Shown piece after piece: positions 6,795-13,504 of a DNA stretch of 18,324 bases (position 1 is its first letter; each line of letters opens with the position of its first letter). The notes beneath the pieces are model-generated. The model ran no database searches. It was not told the origin of the DNA and worked only from the letters and a program-made list of their open reading frames with translations. The translations under genes and the position numbers were made by a program. The stretch lies in contig CALHVB010000161.1 of NCBI GenBank assembly GCA_938039345.1, positions 1 through 18,324 of the forward strand, in the 5' to 3' direction. This DNA comes from an uncultured Sediminicola sp. (GTDB lineage Bacteria; Bacteroidota; Bacteroidia; Flavobacteriales; Flavobacteriaceae).

Positions 6795-7377
6795 TTTGTT
6801 TTATTTTTAGTTGGGCAATTTTATATTCTTCTTTAGAATTTGTATTGAACAAAACTTCTTCATTTTCTGGAAAAACCAAAGCTACATTATGTTCTAATAA
6901 AAATTTTCGAGGGCTTTTACTTGCTCCATTATTTAAAAACGCAATTGCTTTTTTTAAGCCCTTAGGTTCCCATATAGCACATAGAGGTTCTGGTAATTTA
7001 CTTGCTCTGGAAGCAAAAGCTGTGCTTATTTTTGTGCCATCTCTTTCTTTTACCAACTGCGCTATAGCTTTATTATTTAACAAAGGTAAATCGCAAGCTA
7101 TCACTAACCAAGCTACTTCTGTATATTTATGATGTGCACTTAAAATACCATTAAATGGTCCTTTATATGTATTATCATCTAAAATAGTTTTAAATGCCGA
7201 TGAAACTTCTGATACTTGCTCCTTACGAACACTTAAAAAAACGGCATCGCAAAAGTTTTGTAAGAGTTGGTATGCATACTCTTGCTGGGGTATTCCATGA
7301 TACTCTATACGCCCTTTATCTGTTCCCATACGGGTACTTTTACCACCAGATAATACAAGTCCGTATAACTTTTTCAT
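6784..7377 (-). CDS. mobA: Molybdenum cofactor guanylyltransferase
   Basis: The 197-residue protein has the nucleotidyltransferase signature LSGGKSTRMGTDKG (9-22), with K21 in the expected place. It also has VIACDLPLL (92-100), whose Asp binds Mg-GTP, the EPLCAIWEP segment (about 130-138), and the closing NTNSKEEY typical of MobA. MobA adds GMP to molybdopterin to form MGD, used by DMSO-reductase-family enzymes such as nitrate reductase or formate dehydrogenase. The cell should therefore contain such an enzyme, although none is in this window. Size matches the family. ATG start, 18 bases after moaA; its end overlaps the TTG start of moeB by 11 bases, implying coupled translation. Assignment is secure. 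Confidence 0.93.
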   Translation of the reverse strand: MKKLYGLVLSGGKSTRMGTDKGRIEYHGIPQQEYAYQLLQNFCDAVFLSVRKEQVSEVSSAFKTILDDNTYKGPFNGILSAHHKYTEVAWLVIACDLPLLNNKAIAQLVKERDGTKISTAFASRASKLPEPLCAIWEPKGLKKAIAFLNNGASKSPRKFLLEHNVALVFPENEEVLFNTNSKEEYKIAQLKIKQIEK

Positions 7378-7395
7378 ACCATTAAAATAAAATAA

Positions 7396-8382
7396 TTATC
7401 CGCCAATAGAGGTCATAGAACTATCAAAAACAGAAGAAGAATGTAATTTTTGCGCTTCAAAACCTGTTTTTGCTTTAGTTCCTATGGCTTTTAAAACATA
7501 AGCAATTACATTTTGTTCTGCATTTTCGCCTCTTAGAATATCTCTTAGGTTTGTGCTTGGCTTTGCATACAAACAAGTAACTACATCTCCGGTAGCAGAT
7601 ATTCGTAACCTATTGCAAGTACCACAAAATGTACGGCTAAAAGATGGTATTAAACCAAACGTACTTTTATGTCCTTTAATTTTATAATTTACAGAGGTAG
7701 ATGTTTTAGGCGATGGTAATAATTCTATTTCAGAATATTTAGATTTTATATGATTTAAAATATTTTCGTAAGTCCAATTAATAGTATTAAATGTTTTAGA
7801 CCCTCCGTTAAATGGCATTTCTTCTAAAAAACGCACACCAACATCATAATTCTTCATCAACTCTAAAATGGGTAATATATCTTCTGTATTTTGTCCGTCT
7901 AAAACAATAAAATTTACCCGTACATTAAATCCTTCTGTGATTAAACGTAGTAGGTTATTATAAACAGTTTCAAACTCGTTTCTTCTTGTTATACGCTCAA
8001 AAGATTCCTTGCTAATAGCATCTAAACTTACGTTTACATTTTTTATGCCTAATTGCTTTAACTCATCTATATGCGGCCCTATAAGCGTTGCATTTGTAGT
8101 AATAGAGATATCGTTTAAGCCTTTTAGTGTAGTTAGGTTTCGTAATAAAACCATTAAATCTTTACGTACAAAAGGTTCACCTCCTGTAATTCGGATTTTA
8201 TTAACGCCTTGCCCAACCATAATTTTACTTAACGTAAAAAGCTCCTCCAGTGTAAATAATTTGTCTTTCTTAACAAAATTAATTCCTTCTGCTGGCATAC
8301 AATAATTACAGCGTAGATTACAACGGTCTGTAACGGACAAACGCAAATAATCTATTACTCTATTATGGCTATCTATTAACAT
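7396..8382 (-). CDS. moaA: GTP 3',8-cyclase (radical SAM)
   Basis: This 328-residue radical SAM enzyme has CNLRCNYC (C21, C25, C28) for the SAM-binding 4Fe-4S cluster. The GGEP motif is at 67-70. The second cluster's cysteines are C253, C256 and C270 (FCGTCNRLR...VTC). The protein ends in Gly-Gly (327-328), the tail that enters the active site in MoaA. All catalytic features are therefore intact. It turns GTP into 3',8-cyclo-GTP, the first step of molybdenum cofactor synthesis, in the cytoplasm. Its partner MoaC, needed to make cPMP, is not encoded in the window. ATG start, 45 bases after moaD and 18 before mobA in the same operon. Confidence 0.96.
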   Translation of the reverse strand: MLIDSHNRVIDYLRLSVTDRCNLRCNYCMPAEGINFVKKDKLFTLEELFTLSKIMVGQGVNKIRITGGEPFVRKDLMVLLRNLTTLKGLNDISITTNATLIGPHIDELKQLGIKNVNVSLDAISKESFERITRRNEFETVYNNLLRLITEGFNVRVNFIVLDGQNTEDILPILELMKNYDVGVRFLEEMPFNGGSKTFNTINWTYENILNHIKSKYSEIELLPSPKTSTSVNYKIKGHKSTFGLIPSFSRTFCGTCNRLRISATGDVVTCLYAKPSTNLRDILRGENAEQNVIAYVLKAIGTKAKTGFEAQKLHSSSVFDSSMTSIGG

Positions 8383-8427
8383 ATAACTTAATTATTAGGC
8401 TACTCTTTGTATAGAAACAAAGATACA

Positions 8428-8673
8428 TTATCCGCCACTAACTGGTGGTATTAATGCTATTTCATCGTATGTATCTATAGCAGTATTATCTTTTGCGTAA
8501 TTATTGTTAACTGCTACTGCTAAAGATGATAGTTTTTTTAAGTCTGGATATGTATTTGACAAATAATCTTTTAATGCCTTTACTGTTTTTAAGGAACTTA
8601 CCTTAGCAACGGGAATAGATAAAGATGAACATCCAACTATATCTTTTGTTATTCCAAATAATAATATATTCAT
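8428..8673 (-). CDS. moaD: Molybdopterin synthase sulfur-carrier subunit
   Basis: The 81-residue ubiquitin-like protein begins with strand MNILLFGITKDI and ends IALIPPVSGG. The terminal Gly-Gly is the site that MoeB adenylates and that carries the thiocarboxylate. Size and the PPVSGG tail are diagnostic of MoaD. It donates sulfur to cPMP in complex with MoaE, which is not found here. It is the first gene of the moaD-moaA-mobA-moeB operon; its ATG is preceded by a purine-rich AAAGAAAGAGAAAGAAG stretch that may help ribosome binding, and before that by a long hairpin. ThiS is an alternative for short GG-ending proteins, but the operon context favours MoaD. Confidence 0.92.
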   Translation of the reverse strand: MNILLFGITKDIVGCSSLSIPVAKVSSLKTVKALKDYLSNTYPDLKKLSSLAVAVNNNYAKDNTAIDTYDEIALIPPVSGG

Positions 8674-8689
8674 CTTCTTTCTCTTTCTT

Positions 8690-8736
8690 TAATAATCTAT
8701 AAAACATACGGTAAAACACCGCTTTTTAGATTATTA
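8690..8736 (-). promoter_or_regulatory. Long leader hairpin in front of moaD
   Basis: TAATAATCTA (8690-8699) pairs with TAGATTATTA (8727-8736), AAAA (8701-8704) with TTTT (8723-8726), and CGGT (8709-8712) with ACCG (8718-8721) around a 5-base loop. Together this is an interrupted stem of about 18 bp, 16 bases upstream of the moaD ATG. If transcription starts near 8741 it fills nearly the whole 5' leader. No U-run follows on the minus strand, so it is not a terminator. It does not resemble the known Moco riboswitch. Confidence 0.5.
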
Positions 8737-8747
8737 TCTTTCTGTAA

Positions 8748-8755
8748 CAAAGTTA
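8748..8755 (-). promoter_or_regulatory. Candidate -7 promoter element of the moa operon
   Basis: The minus strand reads TAACTTTG, a perfect TAnnTTTG match, 75-82 bases before the moaD start codon. No TTG lies at the usual upstream distance. Instead the sequence ATACGGTA (minus strand, 8783-8776) lies 20-27 bases upstream of the box and recurs inverted in the leader hairpin (8706-8713). Confidence 0.45.
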
Positions 8756-8877
8756 TTAAAACCTCTTTTTGTTTCTACCGTATAAAACGTTAAATATTAT
8801 TTCAATTTATAAAGTAGGGTTTTTGCTTAGATAGTTGTTTTAAAAGTAACAACCCCAATTACCAAACCTTAAAAGCT

Positions 8878-9090
8878 ATGATAATCATTTATAAAAATAT
8901 TATTATGGGTATAATTAAAGAAATTATTCAACTTAGCGCTATAGGCGCATTATCTAAATGGCACAAAGCGTTTATACTTTTACTATTTTCTGTAATTGTA
9001 GTTACATTATTAACGATGTTAACTGTGCTAATTGTAAACGGAAATAGCGCTAGTATTAATTTTGGTTATTTATACCATACGGATTACTAG
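8878..9090 (+). CDS. Possible small single-pass membrane protein
   Basis: The 70-residue frame contains one strongly hydrophobic stretch (31-53, AFILLLFSVIVVTLLTMLTV and onward) preceded by basic residues (KWHK, 27-30). This is the pattern of a membrane helix with the N-terminus inside, followed by a short polar tail ending YLYHTDY. I do not recognise a family. Two ATG starts are possible: 8878, or 8905 (MGIIKEIIQL), which would leave 61 residues. It ends 1 base before the convergent M14 peptidase stop, as tightly as real genes here are packed. A 6-bp inverted repeat GTTGTT/AACAAC (8834-8839, 8848-8853) lies 24 bases upstream. A chance frame in A+T-rich DNA cannot be excluded. Confidence 0.45.
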   Translation: MIIIYKNIIMGIIKEIIQLSAIGALSKWHKAFILLLFSVIVVTLLTMLTVLIVNGNSASINFGYLYHTDY

Positions 9091-9091
9091 G

Positions 9092-10564
9092 CTACCTATA
9101 AATCATCGCATTTTCAAAACTACCTTTGTCTTTTTGTAAATCGATAAGAAATCCGTTTACAACTGCATATGCTATTTTATTGTCTTTCTTCAATAAAAAA
9201 GTAGGGTTTATACCTACTTCTAAATGTAGCGGTGGCACCTCATAAAAACTACTAATTACATGTAATGGTTTTGCCACTTGTAGCTGTGCAGATGGTATAT
9301 TTTTAACTCTAACATAAGTGTATCCCTGTTTTAATAATGCCATGGCATCTAACTTAGCATATTCCTTTATTGTATTTAGTGTTTTAGGATACATTTTTCC
9401 TTCTGTAACCGTATAATCGGTTCCCTTAAAAGTTTCATAACCGTAATACGTAGATAAATCTCCCTGGTCTAAAATTCTACTGCTATAATAAAAATCATCA
9501 TGCGCGTCATTATCTACCTCTAGCCTATTAATTCCAATATCTAAAATATGCTTATTTCCCAAAAGTTCATAGGTAACAGCTTCTAATTTTAAATCGAAAA
9601 GCTTACGGTCATTCTCTGGTATTTTATCATAATCTGATAAAGGTATATCTACATAATTCTGTTTTGCTATGGTATATATAGCCGATAGAATTGATACATA
9701 ATTTAATTTACGTATTTCTTGTTTTTCTACATCATTTGCATAGCCACCAGATTCTATTAAAATAGTGCTTGTCCCCCATTTTTGTATATTATCTCCAAAT
9801 GCTCTAGGTTCAAAATCATCGTTATACTTCCCTACTTGTCCTGGTGCATATTTTTGAATAATAGCATTCATAAACGCAATAACTTTCATTGCATTACCAC
9901 GTACTTCATTAATATCTTTCTCGTAATTATAAGCTGGTGCTAAATAAGATATTGTTGCTGGCTTATCTGTTAATTCTGCATTATAATACGTACTTTGATC
10001 ATGCAAATTAAACCCAAAATCTGCTTGTAAGCTATCTCTAACACGCTTTAATGTTCTACCTTCTGGAGATTGTAATCTTAAAGCGTCTCTATTAATATCT
10101 ATACCTAAAGTGTTTCTCCTTTTATATACCTCTGCTCCATCTGGGTTTAACATTGGTAAAAAATGAAGCGTTAAATTTTCTAAAATAGCTTTCTTTTCGC
10201 TCTTAAAATCGTTACTATCTAAAAAATTAAAAATATCAAAAATAGCTTGGGTTGCCGTTGGTTCATTTCCATGCATTTGCGACCATAAAAAAACACTTGT
10301 TTTACCACTACCAATACTTATTAAAGATAAATCTCTACCCTCTATTGATTTTCCTACTACTTGTACCTTAAATTTAGAATTAGTAGTATACTTGGCTATT
10401 AATGGCTGAATATCTTTATGTTTAATCCTTCTTTTCTCTATACTTTGCTCTTTATACTCATCATAAGTTTCATATAAGGCTGTTGTTATATTCTTTTCTT
10501 GGCAAGCGCCAAATACACACATAAGTAAAGTTACTGTTAAGGTGGTAAAAATTTTAATCTTCAT
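9092..10564 (-). CDS. M14 family zinc carboxypeptidase, predicted lipoprotein
   Basis: The 490-residue protein has a signal peptide with a lipobox-like FGAC ending at C21, so it is probably a lipoprotein facing the periplasm or outer membrane. The M14 domain spans about 50-300: H98-G-N-E101 (zinc HxxE), LNPDGAEVYKRRN (139-151), DINRD with substrate-binding R159, zinc ligand H188 in NLHDQ, and the catalytic glutamate E271 in ESGG. All active-site residues are present. About 190 further residues follow with no family that I recognise, perhaps a beta-rich accessory domain. M14 enzymes release C-terminal residues, and some cut gamma-D-Glu-diaminopimelate bonds. Its ATG overlaps the end of the upstream amidase gene by 11 bases, so peptidoglycan peptides are likely substrates (inference). 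Confidence 0.88.
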   Translation of the reverse strand: MKIKIFTTLTVTLLMCVFGACQEKNITTALYETYDEYKEQSIEKRRIKHKDIQPLIAKYTTNSKFKVQVVGKSIEGRDLSLISIGSGKTSVFLWSQMHGNEPTATQAIFDIFNFLDSNDFKSEKKAILENLTLHFLPMLNPDGAEVYKRRNTLGIDINRDALRLQSPEGRTLKRVRDSLQADFGFNLHDQSTYYNAELTDKPATISYLAPAYNYEKDINEVRGNAMKVIAFMNAIIQKYAPGQVGKYNDDFEPRAFGDNIQKWGTSTILIESGGYANDVEKQEIRKLNYVSILSAIYTIAKQNYVDIPLSDYDKIPENDRKLFDLKLEAVTYELLGNKHILDIGINRLEVDNDAHDDFYYSSRILDQGDLSTYYGYETFKGTDYTVTEGKMYPKTLNTIKEYAKLDAMALLKQGYTYVRVKNIPSAQLQVAKPLHVISSFYEVPPLHLEVGINPTFLLKKDNKIAYAVVNGFLIDLQKDKGSFENAMIYR

Positions 10565-11222
10565 ATATTACATTCTTTTCTGGAGTTGGTTTAAAATTAA
10601 GATTTTTGGTGGCTTTTTTTACTTTTTCTAAAAAATCTTTTCCAGGATCAACTTTTTTAGTTCTATAGTTAGCATCTTTTTCTAGCCACAATTCATGATT
10701 TACAAAATTAGTATACTCATAATGCCCTATTAAATAATCTATCTCATATTTTTCTTTTAAATATTTCACCAACCATATATTAGCCTCTAATTGTTCTTTT
10801 GTTAAAGGTTTTTCTGGTCCGCCAATATTCTCTATACCAATAGCACAATGGTTTAAACCAATAATGTGCCTAGCCATCATAGTTTCTTTCATTAATCTAT
10901 AAATAGTACCATCTTGGTCTACTAAAAAATGAGCCGATACATTTAAATTACCAGCACCTTTTATATCTGGCCTAGTATTAGCAAGTGTTACATTTTTAAA
11001 AGCTTTAAACGATTTTTCTAATGTTGGTATGGCCGTCCAATGCAACACAATTATTTTAGGGCTAATTGTAGGCGTTATTTGCTTTATATTATAATGCTCT
11101 TGTAGATATTGTAGTGTTAATTCTTTTCTTTCTTCATTAAAAACAATAGGCTTATCTATTATTTTTTTAGATTGTGCACAAGAAATTAAAAAAAGGAATG
11201 GTAAAAAATAAAGTAATCTCAT
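10554..11222 (-). CDS. N-acetylmuramoyl-L-alanine amidase (Amidase_2), lipoprotein
   Basis: From the ATG at 11222 the product has 222 residues: MRLLYFLPFLFLISC is a lipoprotein signal with lipobox LISC. A longer frame from TTG at 11228 would add only two residues and lies inside the promoter-like box, so the ATG is preferred. The Amidase_2/PGRP-type domain shows VLHWTA (first zinc His, residue 61 from the ATG), SAHFLVDQDGTIYRLM, NHCAIGIENIGG and YLIGHYEY (second His, 167). The closing VDPGKDF supplies the third ligand, D192. An extra loop lies between the last two ligands. It would cleave the MurNAc-L-Ala bond of peptidoglycan fragments outside the cytoplasm. It is translated together with the following M14 peptidase. 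Confidence 0.9.
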   Translation of the reverse strand: MRLLYFLPFLFLISCAQSKKIIDKPIVFNEERKELTLQYLQEHYNIKQITPTISPKIIVLHWTAIPTLEKSFKAFKNVTLANTRPDIKGAGNLNVSAHFLVDQDGTIYRLMKETMMARHIIGLNHCAIGIENIGGPEKPLTKEQLEANIWLVKYLKEKYEIDYLIGHYEYTNFVNHELWLEKDANYRTKKVDPGKDFLEKVKKATKNLNFKPTPEKNVIYED

Positions 11223-11225
11223 AAA

Positions 11226-11233
11226 CAAATATA
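11226..11233 (-). promoter_or_regulatory. Candidate -7 promoter element of the amidase gene
   Basis: The minus strand reads TATATTTG, a perfect TAnnTTTG box, with a TTG 24 bases further upstream. It ends only 3 bases before the ATG at 11222, which would make the transcript leaderless or nearly so. It may instead be a chance match. Confidence 0.35.
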
Positions 11234-11311
11234 CACTCTAATACAATACTATTATTACAAATTTGTACGTTTATATATTTTATATTTACCTTAAAAGTAA
11301 AAACCTAAAAA

Positions 11312-11641
11312 ATGGATTTACAAGATCAATTAAAAAATCTTTTCCCTGAGCATGTTTCACAAGAAAAAGAAGATACTACTCCTACTGAAAAAGGTATTTG
11401 GATGCAAGAAGAGCCTATTATTTGTAAGTATGAGAAAAGAAAAGGTAAACCAATTACCATTATAGAAGGGTATACTGGAGCCGATGAAGATTTTAAAAAG
11501 TTGGCTAAAGAAATAAAGAAAAAACTTAGCGTTGGTGGTAGTTTTAAGGATGAAACCATTATAATACAAGGAGACTATAGAGATAAAATTATGGCACTTT
11601 TAAAAGATAAAGGCTTTAAAGTGAAACGTGTAGGCGGATAG
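11312..11641 (+). CDS. SUI1/eIF1-like translation initiation factor (YciH family)
   Basis: The 109-residue protein has a variable N-terminal part (1-35) and a SUI1 domain from about residue 38. This comprises YEKRKGKPITIIEGYTGADED, the helix FKKLAKEIKKKLSVGGS, the strand ETIIIQGDYRDKI, and a C-terminal helix ending GFKVKRVGG. Bacterial YciH proteins resemble eIF1 and are thought to affect start-codon selection, probably under stress. The basic helix and the GG-S-x-K-x-x-x-I-x-I-Q-G core are intact. It is cytoplasmic and ATG-started, and diverges from the amidase gene across about 90 bases. It is followed by a 66-base gap before the DUF1835 gene on the same strand, without a clear terminator, so partial co-transcription is possible. 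Confidence 0.9.
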   Translation: MDLQDQLKNLFPEHVSQEKEDTTPTEKGIWMQEEPIICKYEKRKGKPITIIEGYTGADEDFKKLAKEIKKKLSVGGSFKDETIIIQGDYRDKIMALLKDKGFKVKRVGG

Positions 11642-11660
11642 TTTTTTGTTAATTTTTTTT

Positions 11661-11684
11661 TTAAATAGTAACTTAAATAGTACT
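11661..11684. repeat. Two-copy direct repeat upstream of the DUF1835 gene
   Basis: TTAAATAGTA occurs at 11661-11670 and again at 11673-11682, a 12-base period. It lies 25-47 bases before the DUF1835 start codon. Such spacing could suit a tandem regulator site, but low complexity makes chance likely. Confidence 0.3.
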
Positions 11685-11707
11685 TTTAAAGCTTAAACCA
11701 ACACCTA

Positions 11708-12631
11708 ATGAGTTCTCAACTACACATTACCAATGGCGACATGTTTACCAAGAAACTTAAGTCGTTAAACATTAAAGGAGATATTATTACCTGGAGAGAA
11801 ATGTTGTGCGAAGGCCAAACATTAAATAATGTTGGCAGTGAATCTTTTTGGAAAACTCGTTTTGACTTTCTTAATAAGAACTACAAAATATCTAAATCTA
11901 CCTTTGTAGAAAAAACACTAAAAGAATATCGATCTTTATGTAATCACAAACAGCAAGACCAAATTGTTTTATGGTTTGGTAACGATTTATTTTGTCAAAT
12001 AAATTTATTAGCTGTTGTTAGTTGGTTAAAGACGCATAGAAAATATGCCGAAATATCCTTAGTTATAAATAATAGCAAGAGAAAATCTTTTGAGCTAAAC
12101 GATTTATCAACAGAAGAGTTAAAAAAGTCTTTTGAAAATAGAACTATATTAACACAAGACGATATTGAATATGCAGATTATATATGGCAATTGTATTGTA
12201 GCGACAATCCTATTAGGTTAGAAAGTTTAACAGATTATAAAAATTATAACTTTAAGCATTTACCAGAGGCTATAACAATGCATTTAAAACGTTTTCCTAC
12301 TATTAAAAATGGTTTAAACGGTATAGAGAATAATCTTTTACAAATTGCAGCTAACAAAAAAACAACTTCTAAAAAACAATTATTAGAAACTGTTTTAGGC
12401 TCTCAAAAAAAATACGGTTTTGGAAATTTACAACACGAAAAAATTATTACTTCTTTAAAACCTTTATTCTCTAGTTTCAACCCTGTAAGATTAACAAAAA
12501 AAGGAAAAGAAATATTGGAGGGTAAAACCAATTATTATTCTATTATTAAAAACGACGATATTTATTTAGGAGGAGCATTAAAGTATGACTTCTTATATAA
12601 TTCTGCCTCGGATAGGATATTAAAACTATAA
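11708..12631 (+). CDS. DUF1835 domain-containing protein
   Basis: The 307-residue cytoplasmic protein opens with the DUF1835 pattern LHITNGDMF (5-13), then GDIITWREMLCEG (24-36) and IVLWFGNDLFCQINLL (86-101). Its C-terminal half looks helical and ends in a winged-helix-like LTKKGKEILEG followed by LGGALKYDFLYN. This resembles the DUF3658 region that often accompanies DUF1835. The biochemical role of the family is not established. The Rossmann-like start with conserved N-G-D and W-F-G-x-D could bind a nucleotide, but that is inference. Start is ATG. The gene ends 2 bases before a nucleoside phosphorylase gene, which in turn ends 1 base before a binding-fold gene, so these three surely share a message and probably a process. 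Confidence 0.85.
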   Translation: MSSQLHITNGDMFTKKLKSLNIKGDIITWREMLCEGQTLNNVGSESFWKTRFDFLNKNYKISKSTFVEKTLKEYRSLCNHKQQDQIVLWFGNDLFCQINLLAVVSWLKTHRKYAEISLVINNSKRKSFELNDLSTEELKKSFENRTILTQDDIEYADYIWQLYCSDNPIRLESLTDYKNYNFKHLPEAITMHLKRFPTIKNGLNGIENNLLQIAANKKTTSKKQLLETVLGSQKKYGFGNLQHEKIITSLKPLFSSFNPVRLTKKGKEILEGKTNYYSIIKNDDIYLGGALKYDFLYNSASDRILKL

Positions 12632-12633
12632 AC

Positions 12634-13503
12634 ATGCAATTAAGTCCGTCTGAGCTTATTCTAAATGCGGATAATAGCATTTACCATTTAAATTTACTTC
12701 CAGAAGATATAGCAAATACTATTATTACTGTAGGAGATCCAGACCGGGTTGCTAGTGTTTCTAAATATTTTGATAGTATTGAAATAAAAAAAGGAAAACG
12801 AGAATTTCATACACATACCGGCACCTTAAATGGTAAAAGAATTACTGTAATCTCTACCGGAATAGGTACAGATAATATAGATATTGTTTTAAATGAATTA
12901 GACGCACTTGTTAATATCGATTTTAAAACAAGAAGTATTAAAACCAATAAAACAAGCTTAGATATTATAAGAATTGGAACATCTGGAGCTATACAACCAG
13001 AAATACCTATCGATTCTTTTTTAGTTAGTGAATATGCTATTGGCTTTGATAATTTACTTCATTTTTATGATAGTGAACACATACAACACCAAGCCATACA
13101 AAATGCTTTTACTAGCCATACAAATTGGTTTAAGCATAAGTCTACACCTTATGTTGTTAAAGCAGATGATAGTCTTCTAAAAAAAATAATGGCTACTAAT
13201 ATTCGGTTAGGATTTACCGCTACAAATGTAGGATTCTATGGGCCTCAAGGAAGACAAGTGCGACTAAAAACGCAGGATACAAACCTAAATACTAAATTAT
13301 CTGGTTTTTCTTATAACAATTTAAAAATCACAAATTTAGAAATGGAAACTTCTGGTATATATGGTCTTTCAAAACTATTAGGGCATAGAGCGATTTCTTT
13401 AAATTGTATTTTAGCCAACAGAAGTACTGGAGATTTTTCTAAAAACCCATCAAAAGCAGTAGATTTGCTCATAAAAGATACATTACATAAACTTACCGCA
13501 TAA
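12634..13503 (+). CDS. Nucleoside phosphorylase, uridine-phosphorylase-like
   Basis: The 289-residue protein belongs to the PNP/UDP phosphorylase family. It has the phosphate loop GDPDR (34-38), STGIGTDN (74-81), RIGTSG (113-118) and the ribose-contacting EMET (236-239). Residues F201-x3-Q205-x-R207 match E. coli uridine phosphorylase F162, Q166 and R168, which recognise uracil. A pyrimidine nucleoside is therefore a better guess than a purine. The reaction would be uridine plus phosphate giving uracil and ribose 1-phosphate, in the cytoplasm. Loops around 90-110 and 140-175 are longer than in the E. coli enzyme, so specificity may differ. It lies between DUF1835 and a cytoplasmic binding-fold gene with gaps of 2 and 1 bases. 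Confidence 0.88.
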   Translation: MQLSPSELILNADNSIYHLNLLPEDIANTIITVGDPDRVASVSKYFDSIEIKKGKREFHTHTGTLNGKRITVISTGIGTDNIDIVLNELDALVNIDFKTRSIKTNKTSLDIIRIGTSGAIQPEIPIDSFLVSEYAIGFDNLLHFYDSEHIQHQAIQNAFTSHTNWFKHKSTPYVVKADDSLLKKIMATNIRLGFTATNVGFYGPQGRQVRLKTQDTNLNTKLSGFSYNNLKITNLEMETSGIYGLSKLLGHRAISLNCILANRSTGDFSKNPSKAVDLLIKDTLHKLTA

Positions 13504-13504
13504 C

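Noticed and set aside
8009..8305. Plus-strand frame of about 98 codons inside moaA
   Set aside because: Antisense to the radical SAM core of moaA, with no domain and a composition explained by the opposite strand. The same reasoning removed the plus-strand frames at 6524-6810, 6845-7132 and 7194-7385 and the minus-strand frames inside the SUI1 gene.
8690..8783. Known molybdenum cofactor riboswitch upstream of moaD
   Set aside because: The position is right, but the element is only about 50 bases of A+T-rich hairpin with none of the multi-stem, G+C-rich architecture of that riboswitch. It is kept only as an unclassified leader structure.
11226..11228. TTG as start of the amidase
   Set aside because: The ATG two codons later gives a standard lipoprotein signal, and the TTG lies inside the promoter-like TATATTTG box.
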